Origin: Lewinellaceae bacterium
Lineage (GTDB): Bacteria > Bacteroidota > Bacteroidia > Chitinophagales > Saprospiraceae
Direction of reading: 5' to 3'
DNA length: 64,000 nucleotides
Assembly: GCA_020636375.1 (NCBI GenBank)
Contig: JACJXZ010000021.1
Coordinates: 62,001-126,000 of the forward strand
The notes beneath the pieces are model-generated. The model was given only the letters and a program-made list of their open reading frames with translations. It was not told the origin of the DNA and searched no databases. The position numbers and the translations under genes are program-made. Positions 7,301 through 17,462 of the stretch are shown here, piece after piece. Numbering within the stretch: position 1 is the stretch's first letter; every line of letters begins with the position of its first letter.

Positions 7301-10102
7301 ATGCCCAAAACCCTGGACCAACTGACAACCAACCTGGAAAAACTGGACAGCGTAGACGCCGTCCGGCGGAAAAACAACAGCTACGCGCTCTCTGAAGAGG
7401 GAAACATTATTGCGCTTAGCCTCTCCAACAGCCCGCTGGAGCGCCTGGCGCTGGACGAACAGGCGGCGGCGCTGGAGTACTTGTATCTGGTGGAAATAAG
7501 GCGTTAAAAGAGGTAACTATAGAACATCGCCTGCCCAAGCTGGTACCCACCTGAATCTGAGCCGTTGCGCGCTTGGCGCTTTAGGCCCTGCCCGAAAGCC
7601 TGGTTGTTTTACGTCAGCTATACCTGCAGGAGAACGAACTGGTAAGAATTGAATTTTGAGGGTGCTTGTCCGGCTTTGGAACTGCTGGACGCCAGCCAAA
7701 ACCAGTTGAAAACATTTTCTTTGCCGGAGGGCTTTAGCGCCTTGAAGTATCTATACCTGGGGATAACCAGCTTGAAAAAGCGGTTCTGGGTACCGGATCA
7801 GGAGAAACTGGAAATCCTGCACTTGCGCAACAACCGGCTTCGGAATTTGCCGCAGGAGGTTATCCTGGTAGGTTGGCTGGAAGCCTTGTACTGTGCTTAA
7901 GCAATGCGCCCAAGGACATCCCCAAGGTGTTTTTGGGAAGCTCCGGAGGTTACGCCAGCAATAATTGCCTCGAAGAAACCCGGATTTGGTTCCAGGATTT
8001 ACAAGACAACCCTGCCGAGCCCAACAAAACGGTCAAGCTCATGCTTACCGGCAACGGCAATCTTAAGCAAAACCAGCCTGTTGTGCGCCTTAAAGTATGG
8101 CAAGTGCGAACACGTCCACAAATCCACGCACGGGATTGAAATAGAAGCGCTGGAAAGGCCGCTGTAACCTTTAACGCCTGGGATTTTGGCGGTAGGGAAG
8201 TATATCACGGCACGCACCGCCTTTTCATTGCTTCGATACCATACAGGTTATTTTATTTGACCCGGAAACCGAAGAAGAAGCCCGGAAATATGTCCCGGTA
8301 AAAGACAGGATACTGGATGAGAAAACCCATAATCATTCCATTGAGTACTGGTATGAAACGGCGAAGGAAATAAGCCCCGACAGCCAGTACCTCATCGTTC
8401 AAAATAAAAAAGACCGCTTCGGAGAAAAAGACAGCAGGGTACATCAGTACAGCAAGGACCGTACCCGGTTTTTACATCTGAGTGCCAGGACCGGGGCCTG
8501 ATGTGGACGACCTGGACTATTACCTGAATAAACATGCAAAAGAGTTGCCCGATTACGGTATGCTGATGCCGGAATCCTGGCTGAATGTGCGCCAATATTT
8601 CCTGGATAATATGCTTAAGGCGCCGGAAGAAACCCGGAAGCTGATCACTAAACAGAGGTTTGGTAAGTTGTGCGAAGAAAACAAGGTCAGGGCAAACACC
8701 AAAGACATGTTGTTCAGGTACCTGCACCATAGCGGGTTCTTGTATTACCATAAAAACCTGGGCGAGAACATCATTGCTGACCAACGCTGGGCGCTGGATG
8801 CTATTTATCAGCCGCTGAACCGCGGGAAAGAACACTACAAAGAATTCAAAGAGGACTGGAAAGGCAAGATTCGGGTGCGCTAAGCTGTTTCAGGTATTCA
8901 ATGAAAACCCAAGCGCAAGAGGGGGGTATACAGATAAGGAAAAATGGCTTTTCCTCTCGTTTATGGAAAGCTGCGGTATGTGTTTTCAGCTGAACAACAA
9001 ACCGTCGGCAGAAGGGCGCACGGTAAGCGATGTATACGTTTTTCCGGAATTCCTGCCACCCGACAAGCCAAAACCAGTAGAAAACGACTGGGCGGGCAAA
9101 GCGCAGGACGTGCATGTTTTTCGCTATCGCCTGCGCTGGCTCAACTACTTCCTGATCCAGTCTTTCATTGCAGCTTTATACCGCAAAACCGAAACCGACA
9201 ACATCTGGCGCAACGGCATTCACGTATCTACTCCCGAGGGCTGGTTCAAAGTAGAACTGGACTACCGCCAAAAGGCGATATTGCTCTACATCGAACAAAA
9301 AGCGATGGGCAAATGGCTCACCGCCATCCTGGAAGAACTCAAAGTAAAGCAGGAGGGCAATGCCTGGGAAATTTCTGCCGACGGGCAGGACTACCAACCG
9401 TTCAGCCTGGAGGCCTGGCAGCAGCAACAAAAGAAAAAACGCTGCGCCAGGAAGAAGCCGCCGAAATGGGGAAGGAAAGCAAATCCCTGCCGGAGCGATT
9501 GCCGGACGTTAAGCAGGAATACGATGAAAAAACGGTGATCCTGTTCGTCGCTGCCAATCCACATACCTCCGAAAAAATGGGAAGCCAGGCAAAGGAGCAT
9601 TCCTGTATCGTCAGGGCAGCCCGAAACAAATGCGAAGTGGAAGACGTGTTCTCGGTAGCGCAGTAGAAATGAACAATGCCATCAGCCTCTGGCATCCCCA
9701 CGTGCTGCACTTCTGCGGACATGCGGATCAGGATGGCATCGAATTGCATGACAGCTATAAAAGGACAGGTACTTACTGCTGGACATAGAGACGCTGGCTA
9801 AAGCCTTCGAAAGCATAAAACAGGATTTTCCCCAGTTGAATGTCGTTTTCCTCAATGCCTGTTATACAGAACAAGCTGCAAAAGCCATAAGCAGGAACAA
9901 GATTTATGCCTTGGGTACAGCTGATGAAATCCATTCCACCAATGCTATTCCTTTTGCCGAAGGGTTTTATTTTCAATACGCTTTGACCAGGGATGTGGAA
10001 AAGTCGATCCGGCATGGGCTCCGGCAGGTCCTTATGGAGAAAGAAGAGGATATAAAACATTTGATCCACCTGTTTTACAACGGAAACCGCATACCCATTT
10101 AA
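7301..10102 (+). CDS. LRR-Roc-COR-CHAT protein (Roco GTPase fused to a caspase-like protease)
   Basis: The frame is broken many times but domains are clear. N-terminal leucine-rich repeats: LKTFSLPEGFSALKYLYLG. Roc GTPase: a P-loop near 8048-8070 reading GNGN-L-SKTSLLCALKYGK, switch segment WDFGGREVYHGTHRLF, and VQNKKDR (G4) near 8396. COR: MPESWLNVRQYFLDNMLK, MLFRYLHHSGFLYYHKN, ADQRWALDAIYQPLNRG. The C-terminal CHAT domain has VILFVAANP, the His motif LHFCGHAD (nt 9705-9725) and the Cys motif FLNACYT (nt 9848-9868). Roco proteins are regulated GTPases and CHAT domains are caspase-like proteases used in prokaryotic death and immune modules. It lies between the DGR TR and target 2, on the same strand, so a link with the diversified proteins is inferred. 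The Ser for Gly before the P-loop Lys and Arg for Gln in the switch may be sequence errors. The start could also be 7274. Confidence 0.82.
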
Positions 10103-10113
10103 AACCATCATTC

Positions 10114-10687
10114 ATGAGACAAGAAGAAGCCGCTCTGCGGGCCTTCCTCGCGGCAAAGCTGAACGAAGCTTACCTGGAAGCAGACGAAAAAGCCATCGCT
10201 GCCGTCGTCGCAGCCACTAAACTGGAGGAAGGCGAACCCAAGGAAGAAAACGAAACCCGCCACGTCTCCATCCATGAAGGAACGGACGGCAAGCTGACCG
10301 CCAAATCCATCAAGTGGTACAACCTGATGAAGGTCTCTTTTATGACCTGCGCAACTTCCTGCTGACCGAGCTGGCTATCTTGTATTCCGACGATACCAAA
10401 GCACAGGTCATTCTGTCCTTGCTCAACCTGTTAAATGAATTCCATTCCAGGTTGGTATACAAATTCAATGAAACGGACGCCAGAATTCTTTTGGCTATCT
10501 ACCGGCTCAACAAAGATACCTTTGCGCTTCCTGATCTCCTGGATGCCTACTCGCAGCAATTCGGCACGCCCCTGCCCGCCTCTCAGGCAGAACGCTCCCT
10601 GAATTTTTTGGCAGCCTGAAAGTATTGGCCTTGCTGAGGGATGGAAATTATTCCGTCAAAGAAAAAATGATCTACGAACGAGATTAA
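10114..10687 (+). CDS. Unknown helical protein in the DGR island, possible winged-helix C-terminus
   Basis: It begins MRQEEAALRAFLAAKLNEAY, 11 bp after the CHAT stop, and ends 11 bp before the start of target 2, so the three genes look like one transcription unit. After two frame corrections (near 10330 and 10610) it has about 190 residues. The middle is helical (LLTELAILYSDDTKAQVILS), and the end, ILLAIYRLNKDTFALPDLLD...LKVLALLRDGNYSVKEKMIY, resembles a winged-helix layout. No family recognised. It could be an adaptor between the Roco-CHAT protein and target 2. Confidence 0.65.
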
Positions 10688-10698
10688 GCTGATTGCTA

Positions 10699-11660
10699 AT
10701 GAATGCTGATCGCCGGGAAAACTTTACTCAACCCCTGCCCAACGGCGCCGCTTTTGAAATGATCTTCGTGGAGGGCGGCGCCTTCCTGATGGGGAGCGAA
10801 GAAGAACGCGCGTTCAGTTGGGAAAAAACCGGTACATCGGGTAGAACTCAAGCCTTTCTGGATCGGCCAACACCCCGTCACCCAATCCCTCTGGGAAGCC
10901 GTAATGGGCGCGGGTAGCAACCCCTCGAACTTCAAAGGCAACAACCGCCCGGTAGAGCGCGTCAGCTGGTACGACGCCGCCGTCTTCTGCAACGCCCTGA
11001 ACGAGCAGTGCGGCTACGAGCCTTGCTACTTCAGCGACGAGGCCTTCCAAAAGCCCTATGGAAAGACAGCTTCCGGCTACACCCTGCCAAACGAGGGTAC
11101 CGTACATCAAAAAAATCGCACATCAAAATCGAACTTCACAAATCTCCCCGCCCACCGCCAGCCCAACAAGCCCCCGTACATCAAACATCGCAAATCCCAA
11201 ATCAAAAATCAAAATCCTCCCCGGCTACCGCCTGCCCACCGAAGCCGAATGGGAGTACGCCGCCCGCGGCAATTTAGTCCCGAAGGCCCCCCCGCTACGC
11301 CTACGCTTAAGCGGCGACAAGCTGGACGAAGTGGGCTGGTACGACGACAACAGCCACCGCGAAACCAAGCCGGTGGGCCTGAAGCTGCCCAACGAACTGG
11401 GCCTCTGCGACATGAGCGGTAACGTGTGGGAGTGGTGCGAGGACCAGTGGCACGATAATTACAAAGGCGCGCCGGGCGACGGCTCGGCCTGGGTGGATAA
11501 GGAGCAGGGTGCTTACCGGGTGTCCCGGGGCGGCGGCTGGAACTTCAGCGCCGGTGGCTGCCGCTGCGCGTACCGCAGCAGCTGGCTACCGCGGAGCCGC
11601 AGCTACGATCTCGGCTTTCGCTTGGTGTGGGTTTCCCCTTCAGTTCACCCTGTGAAATAA
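10699..11660 (+). CDS. DGR target protein 2, FGE-sulfatase (SUMF1)/CLec-fold protein with C-terminal variable region
   Basis: A paralogue of target 1 with the same motif order: VEGGAFLMGSEEE, FWIGQHPVTQSLWEAVMG, RPVERVSWYDAAVFCNALNE, GYRLPTEAEWEYAARG, LPNELGLCDMSGNVWEWCED, then VR2 and LGFRLVWVSPSVHPVK. The C-terminal part from about 11200 to the stop is in one frame; breaks occur near 10835, 11100-11220 and 11290. Like target 1 it has two blocks of 7-bp repeats before GYRLP, and both genes read acgcttaa near the site where the family has YAYSG, an identical oddity in two paralogues. It is the last gene of the Roco-CHAT unit. The ATG at 10699 is preferred over the upstream TTG. A diversified binding function is inferred from the VR. 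Confidence 0.9.
11104..11217. repeat. Two blocks of 7-bp tandem repeats inside target gene 2
   Basis: Degenerate heptamers (acatcaa, acatcgc, aaatccc) at about 11104-11146 and 11178-11217 flank the same C-rich spacer seen in target 1. Block lengths differ between the two targets, which suggests slippage after the genes duplicated. Confidence 0.75.
11504..11648 (+). repeat. DGR variable repeat VR2
   Basis: It aligns with the TR with 17 substitutions, all at TR adenines (AAC to TTC, AGC, GGC, TAC; GAT to GGT; CAG to CGG; AAT to GAT). It shares the 34-bp invariant tail (11610-11643) and the T that distinguishes VRs from the TR. Compared with VR1 it has a different residue at most variable codons, so the two targets were diversified independently from one template. 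Confidence 0.95.
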
Positions 11661-11694
11661 AGCGGAGCTTTAGCGGAGCAATATTTCACAGGGT
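11647..11694. promoter_or_regulatory. Hairpin directly after VR2 (IMH-adjacent dyad)
   Basis: The arms accctgtgaaat and atttcacagggt form a perfect 12-bp stem. Relative to the VR1 hairpin the paired G-C near the loop is replaced by A-T in both arms, a compensatory change that argues for selection on the structure. Confidence 0.82.
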
Positions 11695-11949
11695 AAAATA
11701 GCGAGGCGATAGCCGAGCAATATTCCACGGGGTAAAGTTGGATTGTCGATCCGCAGTCCCGTGAGCAAGCGACGGGGCGAGGCCCAACGGAGCAAGGCGA
11801 GCCTAAAGCGAGCTTTAGCGAAGTTGGGCGGAGGCCCGGAGCAGTGACAGGATAAGAGGATTGCGGGGATGAACAGGACTTGCCTGCCGGTGACAAAAGG
11901 CTCTGCACCGGCAATCCTGTCCATCCTGAAAATCCTGTTCACCCTGTCC
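11695..11949. other. 3' flank of target 2 with palindromic repeats
   Basis: No gene is seen. A second, partly duplicated copy of the VR-hairpin region (atagcgaggcgatagccgag) is at 11699-11735. The palindrome gcccaacgg...agttgggc at about 11780-11830 matches the flank of target 1. Paired copies of a caggat-rich motif occur at about 11865-11950. Confidence 0.5.
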
Positions 11950-12987
11950 CTACCTCAGCCCCCTTTTCGTCAAATTCCTTTTATACTCCGCCACATTATC
12001 ATTATGCCCCCCCAGCGTCTTGGCAAAGGCGTGCAAACCCCGAGCCGTCCCCTTAGCGCAGAAGAAGATATAGTCGTGTTCCTCGGCATTCAGCACCGCG
12101 TCGATGCTGGAGATGGAAGCCATGCTGATGGGGTACGGCGGCAGGCTGGCGTAGAGGTAGGTATTGTAAGGAGAGTCGAACTTGGTATGATAGTGGGTCA
12201 CCCGGGGCGTATCGAAGTCGCGGCGGGCAAAAACGGCAGTGGGGTCGGTACCGCAGGCGCATGCCGGTGCGCAGGCGGTTGAGGTAGACGCCCGCCATGC
12301 GCGGCTTTTCCTTGTTGACGAGGGTCTCCTTTTCGACGATAGACGCCAGGTGTAGACTTCCTGGGGCTTTAATCCAAGGCCTCGGCTTTTTGGAGGCGGT
12401 TATCCTTTTCCCAGAAGGCGTCGTGTTCTTTACCATGCGTTCGACAAACCCCCGGGGGCTGGTATTCCAGAAAAACTCGTAGGTGTTGGGGATGAACATG
12501 CTCATCAGGGTTTCGGGCGTGTAACCGATGGATACCAGGTAATCCTCATCCTGAAAAAGAGCCTGGATATCCGTCGAATCAGGCTCGATGAACCGGGCGG
12601 CTTTGGCAGCCACGTTCTCCGGCAGCCGCTCGTTGGTCAGCACCACGTCGACCGGCGCCTGCGGTTTACCGCCCCGCAGGTGGCGGATCAGCTGGATGAG
12701 GCTCCAGCCCGGTTGTAGTTCGTATCGCCCCGCCCGCATGGGGTTGCGTTTGTATTTCATGCGCTCCGCCAGCAAAGTGAATGCCTGGCGGTCCTTTAGT
12801 ATGCCCTTCGCTTCCAGAATATCCAGGACCTCCTCATAGGAAGAATTGGTCGGGACCTGAACGTAGTAGTCCTTCAACCCGTGCGGCACTGCCGAAATTT
12901 TACAAATTTGAAATAAATAATGGTACCGATTATCAGCAAAACCAGGGCGGATACCCCGCTTATGACGTGAATGGCTCTCATACTCAT
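11950..12987 (-). CDS. mltG: Endolytic murein transglycosylase MltG (YceG-like)
   Basis: MltG is an inner-membrane enzyme that cleaves nascent peptidoglycan and sets glycan-strand length. Upstream of the main frame an ATG at 12987 opens a membrane anchor (VISGVSALVLLIIGTIIYF), then GLKDYYVQVPTNSSYEEVLD. The catalytic domain shows SMFIPNTYEFFWNTSP, IVEKETLVNKEKPRMAGVYL (with the catalytic Glu region), NRLRTGMRL and the C-terminal HNDNVAEYKRNL. Breaks near 12885, 12425 and 12245. At 12245 the reverse strand reads CGGTACCGACCCC where the family expects CAGGCCGACCCC. It lies tail-to-tail with target 2. Confidence 0.9.
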
Positions 12988-13209
12988 GACGCGGATTGCT
13001 GTGATTCGTTTATTGTCCTAACGCATCCGTAAAGAAATATGATATATGGACAGGAAGAAAACACTTGGGGAAATACGATAGAAATATTTCGAAATACTTT
13101 GAAATATTATTCTGCCCAAAGTGTTTCCATGTATTTCTTATTTCGATGTATTTCTGCTCATGGGCTTTGTGGAGTGCGCTCACCAATGCACCAACGCACC
13201 CATGCACCT
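12988..13209. other. Intergenic region with short repeats
   Basis: No gene is seen. AT-rich sequence holds repeated gaaata/gtattt units (about 13075-13155), followed by an eight-base unit (accaatgc, accaacgc, acccatgc) at about 13181-13208 just before the panB stop. Confidence 0.4.
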
Positions 13210-14026
13210 TCAATACTGCTCCTTTTTGTTCGGGAAGTCCCGCGAGCGCACATCCTCGATATACTGGTTGACGGCTCCTTTTATGGCGTCGAACAGGTCC
13301 AGGTATCGGCGCAGGAACCTCGGCGAAATCCTTGGTGATGCCCAGCATGTCGTGGGTGACCAGCACCTGCCCGTCGACGCCGCCCCGGCGCCAATGCCGA
13401 TGACCGGTATCCAAAGCTTTTCCGCCACCTTTTTCGCCAGTTTGGCAGGGATTTTTCCAGCACAAGAGCAAAACAGCCCAGTTCCTGCAGTAGTTCGGCG
13501 TCTTCCAGCAATTTTTCGGTATCGGCTCTTCTTTACCTTACCGCACCGTATAGGTGCCGAATTTGTAAATGGATTGGGGCGTGATACCAGTGTACGGTGG
13601 TATTACCGGCACGCCGGCAGAGAGTATGCGTTTGATGGATTCCTGCACCTCAGCGCCGCCTTCCAGCTTAATCGCATGGGCGCCGGCTTCTTTCATGATG
13701 CGGATGGTGGAGTCAAGAGCCGTCCGCGAGTTGCCCTGATAGGAGCCGAAGGGCAGGTCGACGACGATAAGCGCCCGCCTGACGGCGCGGACAACGGAAG
13801 CGCCGTGGTAGATCATCTGGTCCAGGGTAATCGGCAGCGTCGTTTCGTGGTAAACCATGACATTGGACGCCGAATCGCCCACCAGCAATATATCGACGCC
13901 CGCCTCGTCGAGGATGCGCGCCATGGAAAAATCGTAGGCGGTCAGCATCGTGATCTTCTCGCCCCTGGATTTCATCTCCTGCAGAACGTGGGTGGTTACC
14001 CGTTTGATATCTTTGTTAACAGACAT
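13210..14026 (-). CDS. panB: 3-methyl-2-oxobutanoate hydroxymethyltransferase
   Basis: PanB makes ketopantoate from alpha-ketoisovalerate and methylene-tetrahydrofolate, the first committed step to pantothenate and CoA. Start at MSVNKDIKRVTTHVLQEMK. Family motifs: TMLTAYDFSMARILDEAGVD, LLVGDSASNVM (metal site), VVDLPFGSYQGNS, AIKLEGG, ITPQSIYKFGTY, IPVIGIGAGA and the end SRDFPNKKEQY. Frame breaks near 13310, 13390, 13450, 13500 and 13550. HETT is preceded by VMVY, where GGCCGGCC (Ala-Gly) is expected and GGTTTACC is seen. About 270 residues, normal for the family. Confidence 0.92.
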
Positions 14027-14122
14027 GAGCCTCGGATTTTGTGGCTGCAAGATAATTATTTTTATTACTCCGGCTAAACTGGGCCTTTGGTCTCTCAAAC
14101 GTCACTGCCTCAAAGCATGAAG

Positions 14123-14154
14123 TTGGATTTATTAAGGCAAAAATTTTACCTTTG
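14123..14154 (+). promoter_or_regulatory. Bacteroidota-type promoter for the lipoprotein gene
   Basis: TTG at 14123-14125 is followed after 21 bp by TACCTTTG (14147-14154), matching the -33 TTG / -7 TAnnTTTG consensus. The start codon is 19 bp further. Confidence 0.65.
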
Positions 14155-14173
14155 GGGCGCTAAAAAGACAATA

Positions 14174-15179
14174 ATGAACAAGAACCTCATTTTCACCCTG
14201 CTGTCCACAATTTTTATCTTCAGTGCCTGTTCCACCGATTTCGAGCTGGAAGCCGAATGGAAAGACATCCCCATCGTTTACAGCTTCCTATCCGTCCAGG
14301 ATACCGCCCACTACGTGCGGGTAGAAAAGGCTTTCCTGGAACCCGGCGGCAATGCGCTGGAAATTGCCAAAGTTACGGACTCCATTTACTACCAGAACCT
14401 CACCGTAGAACTGGAGAACCTCACCACCAACCAAACCTTCGTCATGGAGCGGGTTGATGGAAGTGGCGAAGGCTATCCTAAAGAAGAAGGCATATTTGCC
14501 AATGAGCCGAACGTCTTTCTATAAATTGCGCGCCAGCCAGGTCCCCTTCGGAGAAGGAGACAGCATCCGCCTGGTTCTGTACCGGGGAGACGAGGTAGAA
14601 CCGGCGACCGCTGAGCTGGCTGTCGTTGGCGAAATAGAAGCCAGCCGCTTCAGCCCTCCCGCCCGGATTACCACCACCCGTTTCGGCAGCCCAGTGCAGA
14701 TCGCCTGGACACCCGACGAGCGCGCCCGGATTTTCGACCTCCGTTTCGTTTTCAATTACCTGGAAAGGCTTCCCGGTGAAGCCGGCTTTTCGCCGAAGTC
14801 CGCCGTTTGGGTCATCAACCGAAGCGTTACCATTCCGGACGGCAATAACAGTACCCTCACTTATGAAGCAGGTTGGGAAAGCTTTTACCAGGCTCTCGCC
14901 ACGCAAATCTCCGCTGTGGAAGGCGCAGAACGCGTTTTTGAAAGCATGGACCTGGCTATCACCGGCGCCGGCGAAGCGCTCTACCAGTTTGTCCGGGTCA
15001 GCCGTGCCAACATCGGGATCACCAGCGCTCAGAGCGCGCCCACTTACTCTAATGTGGAAGGGGGCTGGGCATCGCAACCTCCCGGTATACTACCGTGCGG
15101 CAAGGCATCGTCGCTCGACCGGGAAGCACTGGACTCGCTCCGGACCGGGATTTATACCAAAAACCTGGGGTTTGAATAA
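14174..15179 (+). CDS. Hypothetical outer-surface lipoprotein (DUF4249-like)
   Basis: The N-terminus MNKNLIFTLLSTIFIFSACS is a lipoprotein signal with a lipobox (FSAC). The mature part begins TDFELEAEWKDIPIVYSFLS and has beta-rich sequence (VQDTAHYVRVEKAFL, SFYQALATQISAV). It ends LDSLRTGIYTKNLGFE. About 330 residues. The layout resembles the large DUF4249-type lipoproteins of Bacteroidota, but I cannot confirm that family. Frame breaks occur near 14512 and 15070-15110. It has its own promoter and stands between divergent panB and dnaK. Confidence 0.7.
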
Positions 15180-15371
15180 ATAATACCTGACAGTCTCTGC
15201 CGTTTTGTCACCTCGCCTCGGCGTACGCTGCCCTTCCTGCCACCTGCTGTCAGCCAATCCTGCCTTTTCCGGGCAGTTTTGTCATAATCAAAGGCCTGCG
15301 TTCAGGCTTGGCATACCCATTGATAGGGTAAAGGGTGGAATTAATTGGAACAAAATCTAAAATCACATAAC
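15180..15371. other. Leader region upstream of dnaK
   Basis: No gene is seen. No CIRCE element or clear TAnnTTTG box was found by eye; the last 40 bp before dnaK are AT-rich. Confidence 0.4.
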
Positions 15372-17300
15372 ATGGGTAAAATTATTGGGATTGACTTAGG
15401 TACAACAAACTCCTGTGTAGCCGTAATGGAGGGTAACGAACCCGTGGTTATCCCGAATGATGAAGGACGCAGAACGACGCCTTCCGTCGTTGCCTTTATG
15501 GACAACGGAGAGCGAAAGATCGGGGACCCGGCAAAACGCCAGGTACCATTACGAACCCGCAACGCACGATCTCTTCGATCAAGCGCTTTATGGGTAGCGT
15601 TTCAGCGAAATAAAACCGAAGTGGAACGGTCCTCTTTCAAAGTGGTCAAGGGGATAACGACACCATTCGCGTCGATATCGACGGGCGCACCTACACGCCG
15701 CAGGAAATCTCTGCTATGGTTTTGCAGAAGATGAAAAAAGTGGCAGAGGACTTTCTCGGCGCCGATATCCCGGAAGCGGTAGTCACCGTGCCTGCTTATT
15801 TTAACGACTCGCAGCGCCAGGCAACCAAGGAAGCCGGCGAGATCGCCGGCCTGAAAAAATCCGCCGGATCATCAACGAACCGACGGCTGCCGCCCTGGCT
15901 TACGGCCTGGACAAGCGCAATAAGGATATGACCATCGCCGTGTACGACCTCGGCGGCGGCACCTTCGATATCTCCATCCTCGAACTGGGCGAAGGCGTTT
16001 TCGAAGTGAAATCCACCAACGGGGACACGCACCTGGCGGCGACGACTTCGACCGCGTGATCATCGACCACCTGGTGAAAACTTCAAGCAGCAGGAAGGCA
16101 TCGACCTGCGCAGGGACCCCATACCTCCAGCGCCTCAAAGATGCCGCCGAGAAGGCCAAGATCGAACTGTCCGCCTCTTCCGAGACAGAGATCAACCTGC
16201 CGTATATCACCGCAGTGGATGGCGTACCCAAACACCTGGTCCTCAAACTGTCCCGCGCCAAATTCGAACAACTGGTACCGACAACCTGGTGTACCGTACG
16301 CTCGAGCCTTGCCGCAAAGGCCCTGAAGGATGCCAATATGACTAATGACGACATCGACGAGGTGATCCTCGTTGGCGGCTCCACCCGGATTCCGCGCATC
16401 CAGCAGGCGGTCGAAGAATTCTTCGGCAAAAAGCCCAACAAAGGGGTCAACCCGGATGAAGTGGTGGTAATCGGCGCCGCCATCCAGGGCGGCGTGCTGA
16501 GCGGCGACGTGCAGGATGTGCTGTTGCTCGACGTCACTCCGCTGTCCCTCGGCATTGAGACCATGGGCGGGGTTTACGACGTGATCATCGAAGCCAACTC
16601 CACCATTCCGACCAAAAGTCCAAAGTGTACTCCACGGCTGCCGACAACCAGCCCTCGGTGGAGATTCACGTCCTGCGCAGGGCGAACGCCCTATGGTAGA
16701 GACAACCGCACCGTCGGTAGGTTCATCCTCGACGGTATCCCGCCAGGCGCGCGCGGCGTCCCGCAGATCGAAGTGTCTTTTGACATCGACGCCAACGGCA
16801 TACTGCACGTCCACGCCAAGGATAAAGGCACCGGCAAGGAGCAATCCATCCGCATCGAAGCCTCGACTGGTATCTCTCAAAAGAAGAGTCGAACGCATGA
16901 AGGCGGAAGCCCAGGTAAATGCCGAAGCGGACAAGCAGGCTCGCGAACGCGTCGAAAAGCTCAACGCCGCCGATACGTTGGTATTCCAGACCGAGAAGCA
17001 GCTGAAGGAATACGGCGAGAAAATCCCGGCAGACAAAAAGGCGCGATCGAATCCGCCCTGAAAGATCTCCGGGAGGCCCATAAGAGCGAAGACCTCGACA
17101 AGATCGACAAAGCCACCGAAGCCCTCAACCAGGCATGGCATACCGCCAGCCAGGACCTCTACCAGGCTACCCAGCAGGCGCAGTACGAGCAGGGCAGCGC
17201 CGGTACTGGTTCCGAGGGAGAAGCAGCCGGCGGTGCCTCCGGCGCTGAAGATGTGACCGATGTCGAATTCGAAGAGGTCGACGAGGACAACAAGAAGTAG
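15372..17300 (+). CDS. dnaK: Chaperone DnaK (Hsp70)
   Basis: The major Hsp70 chaperone that folds client proteins by ATP-driven cycling with DnaJ and GrpE. Start MGKIIGIDLGTTNSCVAVME. Visible: NDEGRRTTPSVVAF, VTVPAYFNDSQRQATKEAGE, IAVYDLGGGTFDISILELGE, DEVILVGGSTRIPRIQQAV, NPDEVVVIGAAIQGGVLSGD, DVTPLSLGIETMGG and an acidic end DVTDVEFEEVDEDNKK. Full length of about 640 residues. At least ten frame breaks are present. At 15541 and 16271 the homologous sequence needs GGCC but GGTACC is found (a two-base TA gain). Such damage in an essential single-copy gene indicates consensus error, unless another copy exists outside the window. Confidence 0.95.
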
Positions 17301-17462
17301 ACAGGATGGCAGGAATGGACAGGATTAACAGGACTTGACTGTGCCTGGCAATTAACTTCCTCGCCAGCCCGTACGTGAAATGATAAAGTACGGTTCGGAA
17401 AAACTGAACCGGGCCTTTGCTTATTGATGCCCTTGTGCTTTACCGGATGATCAGCCGCTCTG

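Noticed and set aside
15372..17300. Programmed frameshifting or genuine pseudogenisation of dnaK
   Set aside because: At least ten shifts of both signs occur, several at GGTACC; the same pattern affects nearly all genes in the left half, so consensus error is far simpler.
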